NCBI GenBank assembly: GCA_003255065.1 | Contig: QAOA01005941.1 | Location: 1-64,000 of the forward strand | Length of the DNA stretch: 64,000 nucleotides | Origin: Cercis canadensis | Lineage: Eukaryota; Streptophyta; Magnoliopsida; Fabales; Fabaceae | Direction of reading: 5' to 3' | Shown: positions 33,745 to 46,070 of the stretch, one piece after another | Position numbering within the stretch: the stretch's first letter is position 1 | How the letters are laid out: each line of letters starts with the position of its first letter | Notes under the pieces: generated by a model | What the model was told of the DNA's origin: nothing | Database searches by the model: none | Seen by the model: the letters and a program-made list of their open reading frames with translations, nothing else | Made by a program: the position numbers and the translations under genes

Positions 33745-35022
33745 ATTTCTTAACTGCAACTGAATTCACAGAATTGAAGAGTTCTTGCCCTTCCATGTTG
33801 ATAAGGATCAATGCTCCTTCAGAGAAGGCATGTTTGACAACAAAAGGCCCTTAATAGGTTGGAGCCCATTTCTCACGGGCATCCTCTTAATGAGGCAAAT
33901 CCTTTTTCAAGACTAAATCTCTAGGTTGAAATTCTTGGGGTCGAACCTTCTTATTTAAGGCTCTAGCCATTCTTTGTTGGTACAACTGTCCATGAAAAAT
34001 GACGGTCAACCTCTTTTCTTCATTCATGTTCAACTGTTCATATCTGACTATTGCCTATTCTGATTCTTCTAATTCGGCCTCTATGAGGACTCTCAACAAG
34101 GGGATTTCTACCTCTATAGGGGTGATTGCTTCCATGCCATACACCAAGGAATAGAGAGTTGCCCCAATTAAAGATCTAATTGATATGCGATAGGCATGTA
34201 GTGCATAAGGGAGCATCTCATGCCAATCTTTGTACATTACCACCATCTTTTCAACTATCTTCTTGATGTTTTTATTGGCAACCTCCATAACCCCATTCAT
34301 CTATGGCCTATAGGGTGAAGAATTGTGATGTTTGACGTCAAATTGTTTGCACAGTTTTTGAATTTCAGAACCATTCGAATTTGAGCCATTATCTGTGATG
34401 ATCTTCTCAGGTTGACCGTATCGGCAAATGATGTTCATGTTCACAAATCTGGCCACCACCTTTTGCGTCACTTTGGCATAAGAGGCGGCTTCCACCCACT
34501 TGGAGAAGTAGTCAATTGCAACCAAGATGAAACGATGTTCATTGGAAGCTTTTAGATTGATTGGCCTGATGACGTCAATTTCCCACATCGAAAACTGCCA
34601 GGGTGTTGTCAAATCATAAAGAGTAAATGGCAAAGCATTGATGCGATCTGTATAAATTTGGCACTTATAACATCTCCTCACATAGCTGATATAATCATTT
34701 TCCATTGTCATTAAATAATACCCAGCCCTTAAGATATTTTGGGCCATCATATGGCCATTTGCATGGGTGGCACATATTCCATCATGAGCAACACCCAGAA
34801 TCTGATTAGCTTCCTTTGCATCAACAAACCATTATAACGTGCCATCATGACTCCTTTTGTAGAGAATTTTCACGCTCAGACAGAAACCCAACACCAAACG
34901 ACGAATGGTCTTTTTGTCGTTCTCATTTGCCTCGATCAGGTATTCTTTGAGCTTGATGTATTGAAGAATGTCGTGATACCAAGGACGATTGTTAGGTTCT
35001 TCTTCGACATTCGCACAATAGG
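33745..35022 (-). pseudogene. Tat A integrase
   Basis: Minus strand, read from 35022 down. The linker NVEEEPNNRPWYHDILQYIK leads to the HHCC finger (CATHANGHMMA ... RCYKCQI). The catalytic core has MWEIDVIRPI (first Asp), IITDNGSN (second Asp) and a Glu region after SPYRP. A TAG near 34303 just before MNGVMEVANK interrupts the core. C-terminal parts (YALHAYRIS, EVEIPLLRVL) run to about 34055, then continue degenerate through the chromatin-side domain. It shares the start of its frame with the fragment at 26800 and closely resembles the plus-strand copy at 45010-46070. Confidence 0.85.
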
Positions 35023-35046
35023 TGTCACAACGTACTAGGAGGTCAC

Positions 35047-36626
35047 TGATAATCACACTTTGTATGTAGTAATTATCCCTCATTTCTAGCTTCTTAAATA
35101 TCTTTTAATGCTTAATTGAGTGAGTTTGGCTTTATTTCATAAGTTTGGGTTGATATTGGGCTTAATTGTTTTCTTCAGCATTATTAGGTTTTTGACACTA
35201 TTCCATATTTCGGGTATATCTTTAGTTCTAGATGTCTAAAATTTGTGAATCGTATCTTGTATTAAAGCTAAGAGAATTTTATACAACTTTCATTTAGACC
35301 TCCAAGGCCAATTCTGATGTTAAGTGGGTCAAATTTGACCCGAAAGTAAGAACCGATGTCCTGGAACCGGGATTGGACCTTTGTGAAGAGATTTGGGCTT
35401 AATTTCCTCATTTTAGGCCCAATAAGGCCCAAATCAAGGCCCATTTGAAGCTGAGGTCCAGAGGTTTAAACCTAACCTAGGGGTATTTGGGTGTGCATGA
35501 TAATTTAGGGTTTATAATTAGGTTAAAGGGAGGCAGCGTTTTATTGATTATGAGTATTCTAGTTTTAGATAGTTTTCATTTCTTCTCTTGTAAATTCTGG
35601 AGCTCACTGAACCATGGCTTTCTTCCTCCATTGGAACTTGGATTTCATGACCATGGAAGAGTAGAACATTTGTAACTTAGCTAAGACTCCTGAATTAATC
35701 GGTTGGATTTTAAGATTTTGCACTTAATTGGATTAATCTTAATGCAATTTTGTCTTCTTTGGATTTCTGCCTTGCTTTAGTTTTTGTATGGATTCATGGA
35801 GATCTTTGTGATTTATATAGATTTTGAAGTAGGAAACAGAATTTAGATTGATTAATCTCTAATCTATGGTCAAAATTTAGAGAAGCTATGCTATGCTAAT
35901 TGATGTTCTCTTATTAGATTTATCCNATTTCATGACCATGGAAGAGTAGAACATTTGTAACCTAGCTAAGACTCCTGAATTAATCAGTTGGATTTTAAGA
36001 TTTTGCACTTAATTGGATTAATCTTAATGCAATTTTGTCTTCTTTGGATTTCTGCCTTACTTTAGTTTTTGTATGGATTCATGGAGATCTTTGTGATTTA
36101 TATAGATTTTGAAGTAGGAAACAGAATTTAGATTGATTAATCTCTAATCTATGGTCAGAATTTAGAGAAGCTATGCTATGCTAATTGATGTTCTCTTATT
36201 AGATTTATCCACTAATTACTTAGTCTTTGTGATTGCAAGATTAGTGATTGCATGTGGTTAATCGAATCCTGAATGATAACTCAGTAGGAACAATTAGTCA
36301 TAATTAGAGATTTCAATTGTGATTAAACTCAATTAGCAGTGTTGTACATTAGGACTTGATGACTCATGTTAATCTAGGATGAATCAAACCGGTTATTGAA
36401 GGATGTCTAGCTAGGTTACATTTTTAATTAATTGAATTAATCCTTCTTTAATTTTGCATTTTACAATTTGGTAATATAGATTATGTTCAAAATCCCTTGT
36501 TCTTAATCTTGAAATTATTAATTACACATTGCTTTCCCTAAGAGAGACAACCTGGATCATGCTCTCTATTGCATTCTAATTAGGGGATTCGGTTTAATTT
36601 AATTGGATTAGTGATAAGTCTGATCA
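35047..36626 (+). mobile_element. Solo LTR, Athila-derived, with GTCAC target duplication
   Basis: Starts TGATAATCACACTTTG and ends AAGTCTGATCA, flanked by GTCAC on both sides (35042-35046, 36627-36631). 1580 bp as assembled, but 284 bp are duplicated around the N at 35926, so the true length is about 1.3 kb. The start matches the LTRs at 53796-60101. Confidence 0.85.
35642..36210. repeat. 284-bp direct duplication around an N
   Basis: 35642-35925 and 35927-36210 are the same 284 bp with about four differences, separated only by N at 35926. This looks like an unmerged contig overlap. Confidence 0.85.
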
Positions 36627-37897
36627 GTCACTTCGACGTGGATGGTTGACCGAATTTAAGAAAAATATGTTGTCACCACCAATTGTTATAGAAAATAGGG
36701 TACAATTAGAAACTCTTTTTATTTTATTCTTTTTAAATGGTCTGCATACTAGAGATTGGTTTGGGAGTCTGTTTATGCATGGGAAATGTGTTAGGCACCC
36801 CATAGCATTCGTCTAAAGACGGTTACCCTAAATTAGCTATACAAGATAAGACAAGATATTACCAAAAGATGTCCTTTATTTATTCTTAAAAAAAAGAGTT
36901 ACATTCACTAATCAATAGCGGAAAATAAATATGACATACATGAATTCTAAACAGTTCAAAATCCTTCAACCCGTTCGTCACATATTGTGTCTGTCAGGGT
37001 GATGCTTATCTTTGTCTAGGTCGAATAAAAGAGACCCATCCCATATAGGACCGAGTCAATCTTATCATTCCATGATAGACAAAGGGCATATGAATTTTGT
37101 AAACCCTAACAATAATCCCTAAATGTTATGCATGAATTTACAACCAAAAGGGGTTGGGGGTACAAAATTTGGCAAAATATAAAATAAATAAATAAGCTCT
37201 CCAAGTCGCCGAACCAAGATTGTGGTTCTCTCTCACATGGAACACATATTAGATGGCTCAAAATAAGAAATTAAAAGTCATATGCATAAGTAAGTGGGCA
37301 TCAAGATTAAAACTCAACAAAAATAAAAAATAGGGGAACTTTGGAACGAAATTTGGGAATGTATGCCCCAGAAATTTGGTCTCAAATTTATATATAACAA
37401 AGAGACATGTCTTACAAATCCAAAGAATCAAAAATCATGCAAAATGGAGCCCTACAGCTGCAACTACAACAAAAAAACTAAGCACTGCCAGAATTGACCA
37501 GCAATCCAACAGTGACTGGAAAACAACCAATTTCAAGAAAACACTGAGAACAAATGCGTTTTAGCAGAACAGACGTAGCCTAAAACATGGGTTTTGACTC
37601 AAAATAACTAAAAAGCAAGAAAATTATAATATTTGCGTCCAAACAAAGTATTTAAAGAAAATTAAATGAGCCAAGAGGCTCCAAACTCAAATTGTAGAGA
37701 AAACGGGCCAAATGACCTCTAACTTGGGTTAAAATGAAGTAGCCAATGCCAAAAGACCAAAACTTTGATCTAAAAGCTAAAAGATGCCTTAAAGACCTTA
37801 AAATCAAGATTTCCCACTTGAAAATAATTAAAAAATAGTTTTTTTTTCTTTTTTTTGAAAAACGTGTAACACCCTCGGACAAAATACTATGTCTATA

Positions 37898-39370
37898 GTT
37901 TGCCCTTCTACATGTTTGCTATTTGAGGGACATGAGAAGTGAATGCTTCAAAGTCTTCATAAAGGAAACATGTAAAGATAATGACAAGTATTTTTTTCTG
38001 GGATAAAAGGAAAAGACAAGTGTCAATATTCAAGATGACTCATGACGCAAAACAAAGATGCCTCCTCTAACGAAGGACTGTGACAAGGAAAAATAAAGGT
38101 ACCTCCTCCGTGGAAGGACTTTGACAAGAAAAATAAAGGTGCATCCTTCGCTGAAGGACTTTAACAACAAAAAGAAATATGTCTCCTTTGCCAAAGGACT
38201 TTGACAAGAAAAATAAAGGTGTCTCCTCCGCCGAAGGACTTTGATAACAAAATGACATGTGTCTCCTCCGCCAAAAGATTTTGGCAAGGAAAATAAACGT
38301 GCCTTCTCCACTGAAGGACTTTGACAAGAAAAATAAAGGTGCCTCCTTCACCGAAGGATTTTGACAACAAAAAGAAATGTGCCTCTTCTACTGAAGGACT
38401 TTGACATGAAAAATAAAGGTGTCTCCTCTGTCGAAGGACTTTTACAAGAAAAATAAAGGTGCTTCCTCCGCCGAAGGACTTTGACAAGAAAAACAAAGGT
38501 GCCTCCTCTGCCGAAGGACTTTGACAAGAAAAATAAATTGCCTCCTACGCCGAAGTACTTTGACAAGGAAGATAAAGGTACCTCATATGCTGACATTTGG
38601 ATACACTTTTTCTTCTTAGCCCTTCATGTGCCTCCTCTGCCGAAGGACTTTGACAAGAGAAATGAAGGTGCCTCATCTACTGAAGGACTTTTTGGTAAGT
38701 AGCTCCAACGTTCTTCAACCCGAAGGGCATTACTTTATAATAATAAGTGCCCAATGTGTGATGAACATGGTCTTTGATTTATCTTCTACGGCCATGAGAA
38801 TTTGGTTATAGTCGGAATATCCATCTATAAAGGAGTAAGATGATTTTTGGCAGTGTTAGCAACCAACACATCTATGTGGCGTAGTGGAAATTCATCTATA
38901 GGACTAGATCAATTCAGGTCACAGAAATCCACACACATTCTCACCCTTTCTTTCTTTTGAGGGTTGGGACTATATTAGCAACCCAATCCAGATAAGTGGA
39001 TACTTCCAAAAAAACCCGCTTCAATTTGGTTCATCACTTCCTCTTTGATCTTGCTAGATATTTTCGACTTCATCCTCCTCAACTTTTGCTTAACTGGTTT
39101 GCAGTTTGGGTGTAGTGGAGTCTTATGTGACACAACACTAAGATTAAGGCCAGGCATGTCGTGGTAAGACCATGCGAACACATCTAGGTATTCCCTAAAG
39201 AGAATGATCATTTCCTCCTTCTCTGGGTTATGAACTATCTTCAACTACTTTTTCTCATTTTCTATCCCCAAATTTATGATATGAACCTCTTCATCGTGAG
39301 GACTTATAGCTTTTTCATGAGACTCAATAATTCTTTAGGGAGCTACAAAGCTCAGAATTTAGCATTGTTT
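37898..39370 (-). pseudogene. Tat element B: RT N-terminal part and 3' UTR
   Basis: Minus strand. From about 39370 to 38690 it reads the start of RT: YLDVFAWSYHDMPGL, NPCKPVKQKLRRMK-like NCKPVKQKLRRMKSKIS, a degenerate VRMCVDFCDLN and MPFGLKNVGATYQ, with several stops. Just after GATYQ it passes straight into the 40-bp minisatellite and then the purine tract at 37898, so the catalytic part of RT, RNase H and integrase are deleted. Gag and the 5' end are absent above 39370. Confidence 0.7.
38045..38695 (-). repeat. 40-bp minisatellite in Tat element B
   Basis: About 16 copies of a 40-bp unit containing CCGAAGGACTTTGACAAGAA and CCTCCTCCG. Because 40 is not a multiple of three, each frame cycles through the same 40-residue pattern, and long stop-free frames exist in all three minus frames. 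These are a by-product of the repeat, not genes. Copies vary by point changes. Confidence 0.9.
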
Positions 39371-39399
39371 GTCTCGATAGAACCGTAAGATGCATGTCC

Positions 39400-41081
39400 T
39401 CGATGTGTACAGTTTTTGAATTTTTTTCATTTTTTCACTACTTCAAGTTCTAATTTGAACATGGCTATTTTAGGTAGTTGATTAGCATGTGTATTTACTG
39501 AGATTTCTTTGATTTTATATTTTGATTCATTGTTGTTTCGGATAAATGATTAGCATGTGAATTCTTTCATTCTTCTTTGAATTTTTCTCTTGATAAGTGT
39601 GGATGTCCCGATATGTTTTACCTCACTTCCCAATTTATTTTTCTAACGTGTTTAGCTATCATTTTAGTGCATTTTACTAATTACTGATCTAGGCATGTGT
39701 AATAACTGTTGAAAAGCTATGTGAGCATGATCTGGTCGATGTTGTTCCACTATTCTAATGCTTTTGTATGGATATTCATCCTCATGCTATTTTGGTACAA
39801 AAAGGGATTAATTATGCACTATTTAAGCTGCTTTAAAGGGGATGTGTTCTTGTCTGAAATACATGGCTATTCTTTTAGCTTCCCTCCCCTTGTTTAAGCC
39901 ACTGTTTCTGGCCTACTTGCATGCCTCGTCTAAATTCTGTTTTAGTAAATATCCCTTGGCTATTTCGGGAATGTTCTGAGTTAATTTCTTTTGCTGTTTT
40001 GGGTTTATCTTTTGCACCATTTGAGCTATTTTTGGGTTATTTGCTATGATGTTATGGATTTATTGTCGCTGCTTTTTGTATTGTCTATTTTTTTTTGGGT
40101 TTTCTCGGCATCCAGTTTGGGGTTTATTGTCGACACTTTTTGAGTTGTTTTGGGCTATTTACTATTATGGTTTGGAGGCTATCTTGAATTTTAGATGGGG
40201 GCTGTTCTGGTTTTTTATTCTCTAAAGACTTTTTAGGGTTTAATTGTGTGTTCTTAGATGAATTGGGTTATCTCATTTAAAGCATGTGGAGATTAAATAT
40301 GAGGGTCACTTAGGTAGATTCCTTTTAAGTCTTTGACTAATTTGTGTTTTGGTGTATTCATGAACATCTTTGAATATAACTGAGGGTGATTATGGTTGTG
40401 GGCAAGTTGGAGGGCTCTGCTCGAGAAGGCTTTGCTGATAGCTAGGAGCAATATATTTTTATCTTATTTTATTTTTGAATGTAATTAAAACCCCCTTCCC
40501 CGAGACAAGTATTGTAATACTTAAAATCATGCATTTGCACTACATATAAAATATATATTTGTGTTGCGTAGTATCCACAGGCCCCTTCACTTATCATGAG
40601 AGGATAAGGCGAGTCATTCCTATATAGGATGCCTTTTTCTATCCTACTTAGGTGAAGGTAGCGTCACCCCGAACGGTCGCTTTATACGATGAAAAAGTGG
40701 AATGATTTAGGTCTCGGTAGAGAAATCAGGCATTGCACATTTAAATTCTTTGTTTTTACTTTTGTCAGATATTCCTGTATACATTCATTATTTTGGGATA
40801 AATAAAATATGCATTATTTGCTATACTATATTCACACAATTAATTTGGGTAACCGTTCTCTAAATGGGTGTTGTGGGGTGTCTAACACTTTCCCTACACA
40901 CAAATTGACTCTCAAACCCTCTCTGATTCGTAGACCATTTTTACAATTTAAAAAAGGATTTTCCAATTGTTCCTTATTTTCTTAAATACAATTGGTGGCA
41001 ACTTCAAGTTTTCCTTCGAAAACTAATCTTTTGGAAAGGCCCACCATCTGTGTAGTAGAGACCCTCGGGTATGTTATGACA
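39400..41081 (+). repeat. Probable 5' LTR of plus-strand Tat element C
   Basis: The 3' border is clear: ATGTTATGACA at 41081, then the primer site. The U5-like block GGTAACCGTTCTCTAAATGG and GTGGGGTGTCTAACACTTTC (40850-40895) matches, inverted, the LTR of element B near 36790-36830. The 5' border was not found. The stretch has no credible coding frame. Confidence 0.5.
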
Positions 41082-41084
41082 GCT

Positions 41085-41102
41085 TGGCGACTCCGCTAGG
41101 GA
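41085..41102 (+). other. Primer binding site of Tat element C
   Basis: TGGCGACTCCGCTAGGGA lies 3 nt after the LTR end. This primer type is usual for Tat/Ogre elements, where it is attributed to a tRNA-Arg; I infer the tRNA from that knowledge. Confidence 0.65.
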
Positions 41103-41389
41103 GGATTAGAGAGTCAAGCCCAAGAAATCAGTTTTGCGAACTTAATATGGCCTTGTGTACTTTTTTTAATCCCTAAATTTGCTTTTACTTTCCCGATAGA
41201 TTCTTCTTTCTGTTATGTTATTTGTTTATATTTGCATTTGTAAATAGGTTATTTGTGTTGCATATTTCCTGTGTTTTCTTGAAGACATGGAACTTTCTGA
41301 TATTTGTTCCATGACGAAGACATGGAACTTTCTAATAAATTTGCAAAAATGGTCTAGTCATCTGAAAAGGCAATAAGTCCCTACATTGA

Positions 41390-43569
41390 AGAAGTCTAGA
41401 TAATAAACATGGGCACTGAGGAAGAAAATAGGGAATTGAAATTTGTCGAGAACCCAGAAAAAAGAAAAAAATCATTGCTCTATTCAAAGAGTACTTTGAT
41501 ATTTTTGCCTGGTTCTACTAAGACATACCGGGTCTTGTCCCTAGTATTATGTCTCATAAGATCCCATTGCATACTGATTGCAAACTGGTCAAACAAAAGT
41601 TGAGACGGATGAGGCTAGAAATGTCCAACAAGATAAAAGAATAAGTGATCAAGCAAATAGAAGCAGGGTTCTTAGAAGTGTCCATTTATCTTGATTGGGT
41701 TGCTAATATCGTTCTAGTACCTAAGAAAGATGGACAGGTAAGAATGCGTATAGACTTCCAGGATCTGAACAGAGCTAGTCCTAAAGATGATTTCCCTTTG
41801 CCTCATATAGATGTGTTGGTTGACAATATGACTAGAAATCATCAGTATTCATTCATGGACGAATACTCAGGGTACAATCAAATTCTTATGGCAAAGGAAG
41901 ATAAATAGAAGACTATGTTTATTACTCACTGGGGCACATACTGTTATAGAGTAATGCTGCTTGGGTTGAAGAACGATGGGGTAACCTATCAAAGGGCTAT
42001 GGTCACATTATTTCATGACATGATGCATAAGGAGATTGAAGTTTATGTGGATGATATGGTGGCCAAGTCAAAAGAGGGGGAAAGCCATGTGGACATTCTC
42101 CGAAAGATGTTTGAAAGATATAGAAAGTAAAAGCAGAGGTTAAATCCTTCCAAATGCACTTTCGGCGCAACAACTGGGAAGTTGTTAGGCTTTATTATTA
42201 GTAGAAAAGGGATGAAGTGGATCTAGATAAAGCGAAAGCAATCTGAGAAATGCCACCTCCAAGGTTAGAAAAGGAAGTGCGTAGTTTCATTCGAAAACTC
42301 AACTACATAGCCAAATTCATCTCTAACCTCACCTATACTCATGAGCCTATCTTCAAGCTCTTAAGGAAACATAATCTGGTTGACTGAAATGAGCAATGCC
42401 AAAAAGCTTTGAAGAAGGTCAAAGAGTATTTGCTTAATCTCCGGTGCTCATGCCTCCAACTCTGGGGAAACCTTTTAATTTGTACCTGAATGTGTTGTGA
42501 GAATCAGCGGGGAGTGTGTTAGGGCAGCATGATGAAGGAGGAAAGAAAGAGAGAGCAATTTATTACTTAAGTAAGAAGGTCACAGACTATGAGACGAGAT
42601 ATGCTCTCGTAGAGAATAGTTGTTGCGTTTTAGTCTGGGTGGCTACTAGGCTCCGATAGTACATGCTGTATCATACCACCTAGCTCATCCTAGTATGGAT
42701 CCCTGTCAAGTTCATCTTCAAGAAACCTTATCTCTCTGGGCGGTTAGCAAAGTGGCAAATTGTTCTTTCTGAGTATGATGTGGTGTATATGACCAAGAAG
42801 GCAATAAAAAGGAGTGTAATTGCTGATCATTTGGCTGAAAGCCCTATTAATGATTATCAGCCCATGAAATTCGAAGTCCCAAATGATGAGATTCTTGCAA
42901 TTGAAGAGGAGACTGCAGAAGAATAAGCTAGATGGAAGATGTACTTTGTTGAGGCGGTAAATGTGTATAGGAAAGGGATATGAGTTGTTATTGTATCCCC
43001 AAAAGGAAAGCAATTCCCAATAGCCAGCAAGTTGGAATTTGATTGTATTAATAATGTAGCTAAATATGAAGATTGTGTGAGGGGTTTGCAAGCAGCCCTA
43101 TATTTAAAAATTGGCACTTTGGATGTTTTCGGAGATTCCGCACTTATCATCTATCAAGTGAAAGGAGAATGACAAACTAGAGACCCAAAATTAATTCCGT
43201 ACCAAAAATATTTGATATAGTTGATTGAGAAATTTGAGGATGTCACTTTTTCTCATTTTACTCATGACAAAAATTAGTTCGTTGACTCCATGGCAACTTT
43301 AGTAGTAATGACCAAGCTCGATTATGGAAGAGTTGTGCAACCTGTACAAGTAAAATTAGAAGATAAGTCTGCCTACTGTTCAAATGTATAAGAAGAGTTT
43401 GATGGTCATCCTTGGCATCATGATATCCTGCAACACATCAAACTTAGAGAGTACCCAACTGGGGCAAACGAAAATTGTAAAAAGACTATCTGGCGTATGA
43501 CGCTAAGTTTCTTTTTGAGCGAAGAGATTCTTTATAAGAAAAGTTATGATGGCACATTCTTGCGTTGTG
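41390..43569 (+). pseudogene. Tat element C: RT, RNase H and second RNase H
   Basis: RT begins about 290 nt after the primer site (FVENPEKRKK, then FKEYFDIFAWFY), so gag and protease are deleted. RT motifs: IVLVPKKDGQVRMRIDFQDL, YSFMDEYSGYNQIL, YVDDMVAKSKEG (intact YVDD near 42045), TFGATTGKLLGFI. From 42130 stops and frameshifts accumulate. RNase H (YYLSKKVTDYETRYA in a changing frame, 42560-42610) and the second RNase H (near 42930-43300) are recognisable piecewise. The linker ends KKSYDGTFLRCVD at 43569, where the solo LTR interrupts. Confidence 0.8.
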
Positions 43570-43574
43570 TTGAC

Positions 43575-44998
43575 TAATGAACGCACTTTTTATACAGTAG
43601 TTAACCCTCATATTTAGCTTCTTAAACCTCTTTCGAGCCTATTTGATTAGGCTTGGGCCACATTTCATGAGTTTGGATCCAATTGGGCCTAAATGTATTT
43701 TTCAGCAATACTGGGCATTTTATGCACCTGTTTTTCATGCATAACTTGAGTTATGGACATCTAATAATTTTAAATCTTACATTGTAGGAAAGCTAAGAGA
43801 AAGATCTACAACTTTGATTCAGAGCTCCAAATCTAATTTGGATGTCTAGCTGGTCATATGCACCCTGGAAGCCAGAGAAGACATGCTGTCGCAGGATCCT
43901 GACCCACATGCAGTGTTTGGACCATAACTTAAGCTGTATATGTCATATGGACTTAAAACTGATCCCATTGGAAAGCTAAGATGTAGAGTTTCAATTTTTT
44001 TGGAGAACAGTTAACCAAATTGTATATTTTAGATGGTCTTATTTTCTGTCGAAGTTGGGTGATGGTTCCAGAGACCTGTTGGCACTTAAATAGGCATAAC
44101 TTCTTCATTACAAGTCCAATTGAGCTCAAACCAAAGCCCAATGAAAGCTAAAACCGATGGGAATAAGTGTGACCTAAGGGAAATTTGGTTGTGCATGTAT
44201 TTTTGTAGGTCTATATGTTCAGAAGGAGGCAGCCGAAATTAGAATAAGACATTAGGATATTTTAGACAACTTTTCTAGTTTTCTTAGTCTTTAAGTTTTT
44301 TCTCTAGATATTTTGTAAACTTTGTTCCTCTTGTTCATGGAGGGCTGAATACTCAAATCAATCCAGGTTTTGGCTGTTCTGATTATTGATTATGAGATTA
44401 TGCTTTGATTGTTATTCATTCAGTGGTTAATCTATTGCTTTGCTTCCTCTGAAATATTCTGTTTGAATTGCTTAAATTCAGATTTGGATTTTCATGTGTT
44501 GATTTCTTAATTACATGTGATAAAAGAGGAAATTAAAGGTTAATTAATGTTTCTAAGCTTTTGGACGGATTAATTACCCTTGACTGGATTCTGGACTTAG
44601 GTTAAACTAGATTTGAATGAGTGCTTAATTCATTTAGTCTTAGTTGATCCGAATTTTGGTTGCTTAATCAGTGGATATCCATAGAGGACTGAGAGGCTTC
44701 TTGATGTGTTCTAAGGCCAAGAACTAAGTTAATAATTGAATGGATTCTTGGAAATCAAGGATGGATTAAAATCAGAATCAGTTAGACTTGGATTGGTTGT
44801 TTTCCTTAAGGTTTACCACTTTTAATTAATTTTTGTTAATCACTTCAACAAAACAAACCCCCCTGTTTATATGTTTCTTAATTTGATTCACTACTTAGAG
44901 TAATCCTTTGGTTTGACTTAGTGTTGCCTTATGCTACAAGTAGCTTTGGTAAACCAACCATAAAATTTACTAATTTAAGGAGCCTCGGCAGCTCATCA
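43575..44998 (+). mobile_element. Solo LTR of the element 1 family, TTGAC target duplication
   Basis: 1424 bp; start TAATGAACGCACTTTTTATAC (TG changed to TA) and end GCAGCTCATCA match the 763-2183 LTR. Flanked by perfect TTGAC repeats (43570-43574, 44999-45003). It interrupts Tat pol between RNase H and integrase, and pol sequence resumes exactly afterwards. Confidence 0.92.
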
Positions 44999-45003
44999 TT
45001 GAC

Positions 45004-46070
45004 GCAAAGGAAGCTATTTGTATTTTGAGTGTCGTTCATGATGGAATATGTGCCACTCATGTAAATGGTCATATGATGGCCCGAAAAGTCTTAAGAGCTA
45101 GATATTATTGGATGACAATAGAGAGAGACTATATCAATTACTTCAAAAAGTGCCATAAATGCCAGATTTATGCAGATTGCATCAATGCTCAACCATTTTC
45201 TCTTCATAATTTGACAACACTTTGGCCGTTCTCGATGTGGGGAATCGATGTCATAGGATCAATTAATCCAAAGGCCTCAAATGGGCATCGTTTCATCTTG
45301 GTGGTAATTGATTATTTCACAAAATGGGTGGAAGTAGCTTCATATGTGAAAGTGACCTAGAGAGCAGTTGCTAAATTCTTAAAGATGAACATTATTTGTC
45401 GATATAGGCAATTGGAGAGGATTATCACAGACAATGCTCCAAAGTTGAATGGTGCTAAAATACAAAAGTTGTGCAAGCAATTTGCAATTAAGTATCACAA
45501 TTCCTCACCCTATAGGCCACAAATGAATGGAGTTATTGATGTTGCCAATAAAAACATCAAGAAAATAATTGAGAAGATGGTGATAACTTACAAAGATTGG
45601 TATGAGATGCTTCCTTACGCATTACATGCCTATTGTACAACTGTCCGATCTTCAACTAAGGCAACAATTTATTCTCTGGTGTTTGGTATGGAAGTTATTA
45701 CTCCCATAGAAGTGGAGATCCCGTCATTTAGAGTTCTGATGGAAACTGAATTGGAAGAATCGAAATGGGCGAAATCTAGGTATGAGCAATTGAACATGAT
45801 TGAAGAAAAAAGGTTGATTGTCATTTGTCATGGACAATTATACCAACAACAGGATGGCTAGGGCCTTTAACAAGAAGGTTCAACTTCGGGAATTCTAATA
45901 AGGAGATTTGGTGTTGAAGAAGATCCGAGCACATCAAGAAGATGCTCGAGGAAAATGGACCCTAACTTATGATGGGTCGTACATAGGCGGAACGTTGATC
46001 CTTACCAACATGGAAGGTCAAGAGTTCCCTAGGCCTATAAATTCTGATGCAATTAAACGATATTACTCAT
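45004..46070 (+). pseudogene. Tat element C integrase
   Basis: Continues the pol interrupted by the solo LTR. HHCC finger (HDGICATHVNGHMM ... KKCHKCQIYAD), core with MWGIDVIGSI (first Asp), IITDNAPKLN (second Asp) and SPYRPQMNGVIDVANKN (Glu replaced by Asp). One stop lies near 45358 and the C-terminal part breaks at 45861 and beyond; degenerate sequence continues to about 46070. It is the inverted relative of 33745-35022. Confidence 0.85.

Larger units (their letters stand above)
32000..35022 (-). mobile_element. Tat element A: integrase to purine tract
   Basis: Minus-strand remains: second RNase H-integrase linker, integrase, a long 3' untranslated region with tandem repeats, and a purine tract next to the LTR at 31999. 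Upstream parts (RT and before) are missing; at 35022 the sequence abuts the LTR end of Tat element B. Confidence 0.75.
35023..37897 (-). repeat. LTR of Tat element B, split by a solo LTR
   Basis: On minus it begins TATAGACATAGTATTTTG at 37897, next to a purine tract (GAAGGGCAAAC, 37898-37908), and ends GTTGTGACA at 35023. The insertion 35047-36626 lies inside it, leaving 36632-37897 and 35023-35046. The U5 part (GGGGTGCCTAACACATTTCC near 36790) corresponds to the block near 40870 of the plus-strand Tat element. Its end abuts pol of Tat A directly. Confidence 0.7.

Noticed and set aside
38045..38695. CRISPR-like regular repeat array or a repetitive protein gene
   Set aside because: The 40-bp units follow each other with no spacers, and the long open frames in all three minus frames come from the 40-bp period. 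Its position before a Tat purine tract fits a retroelement minisatellite.
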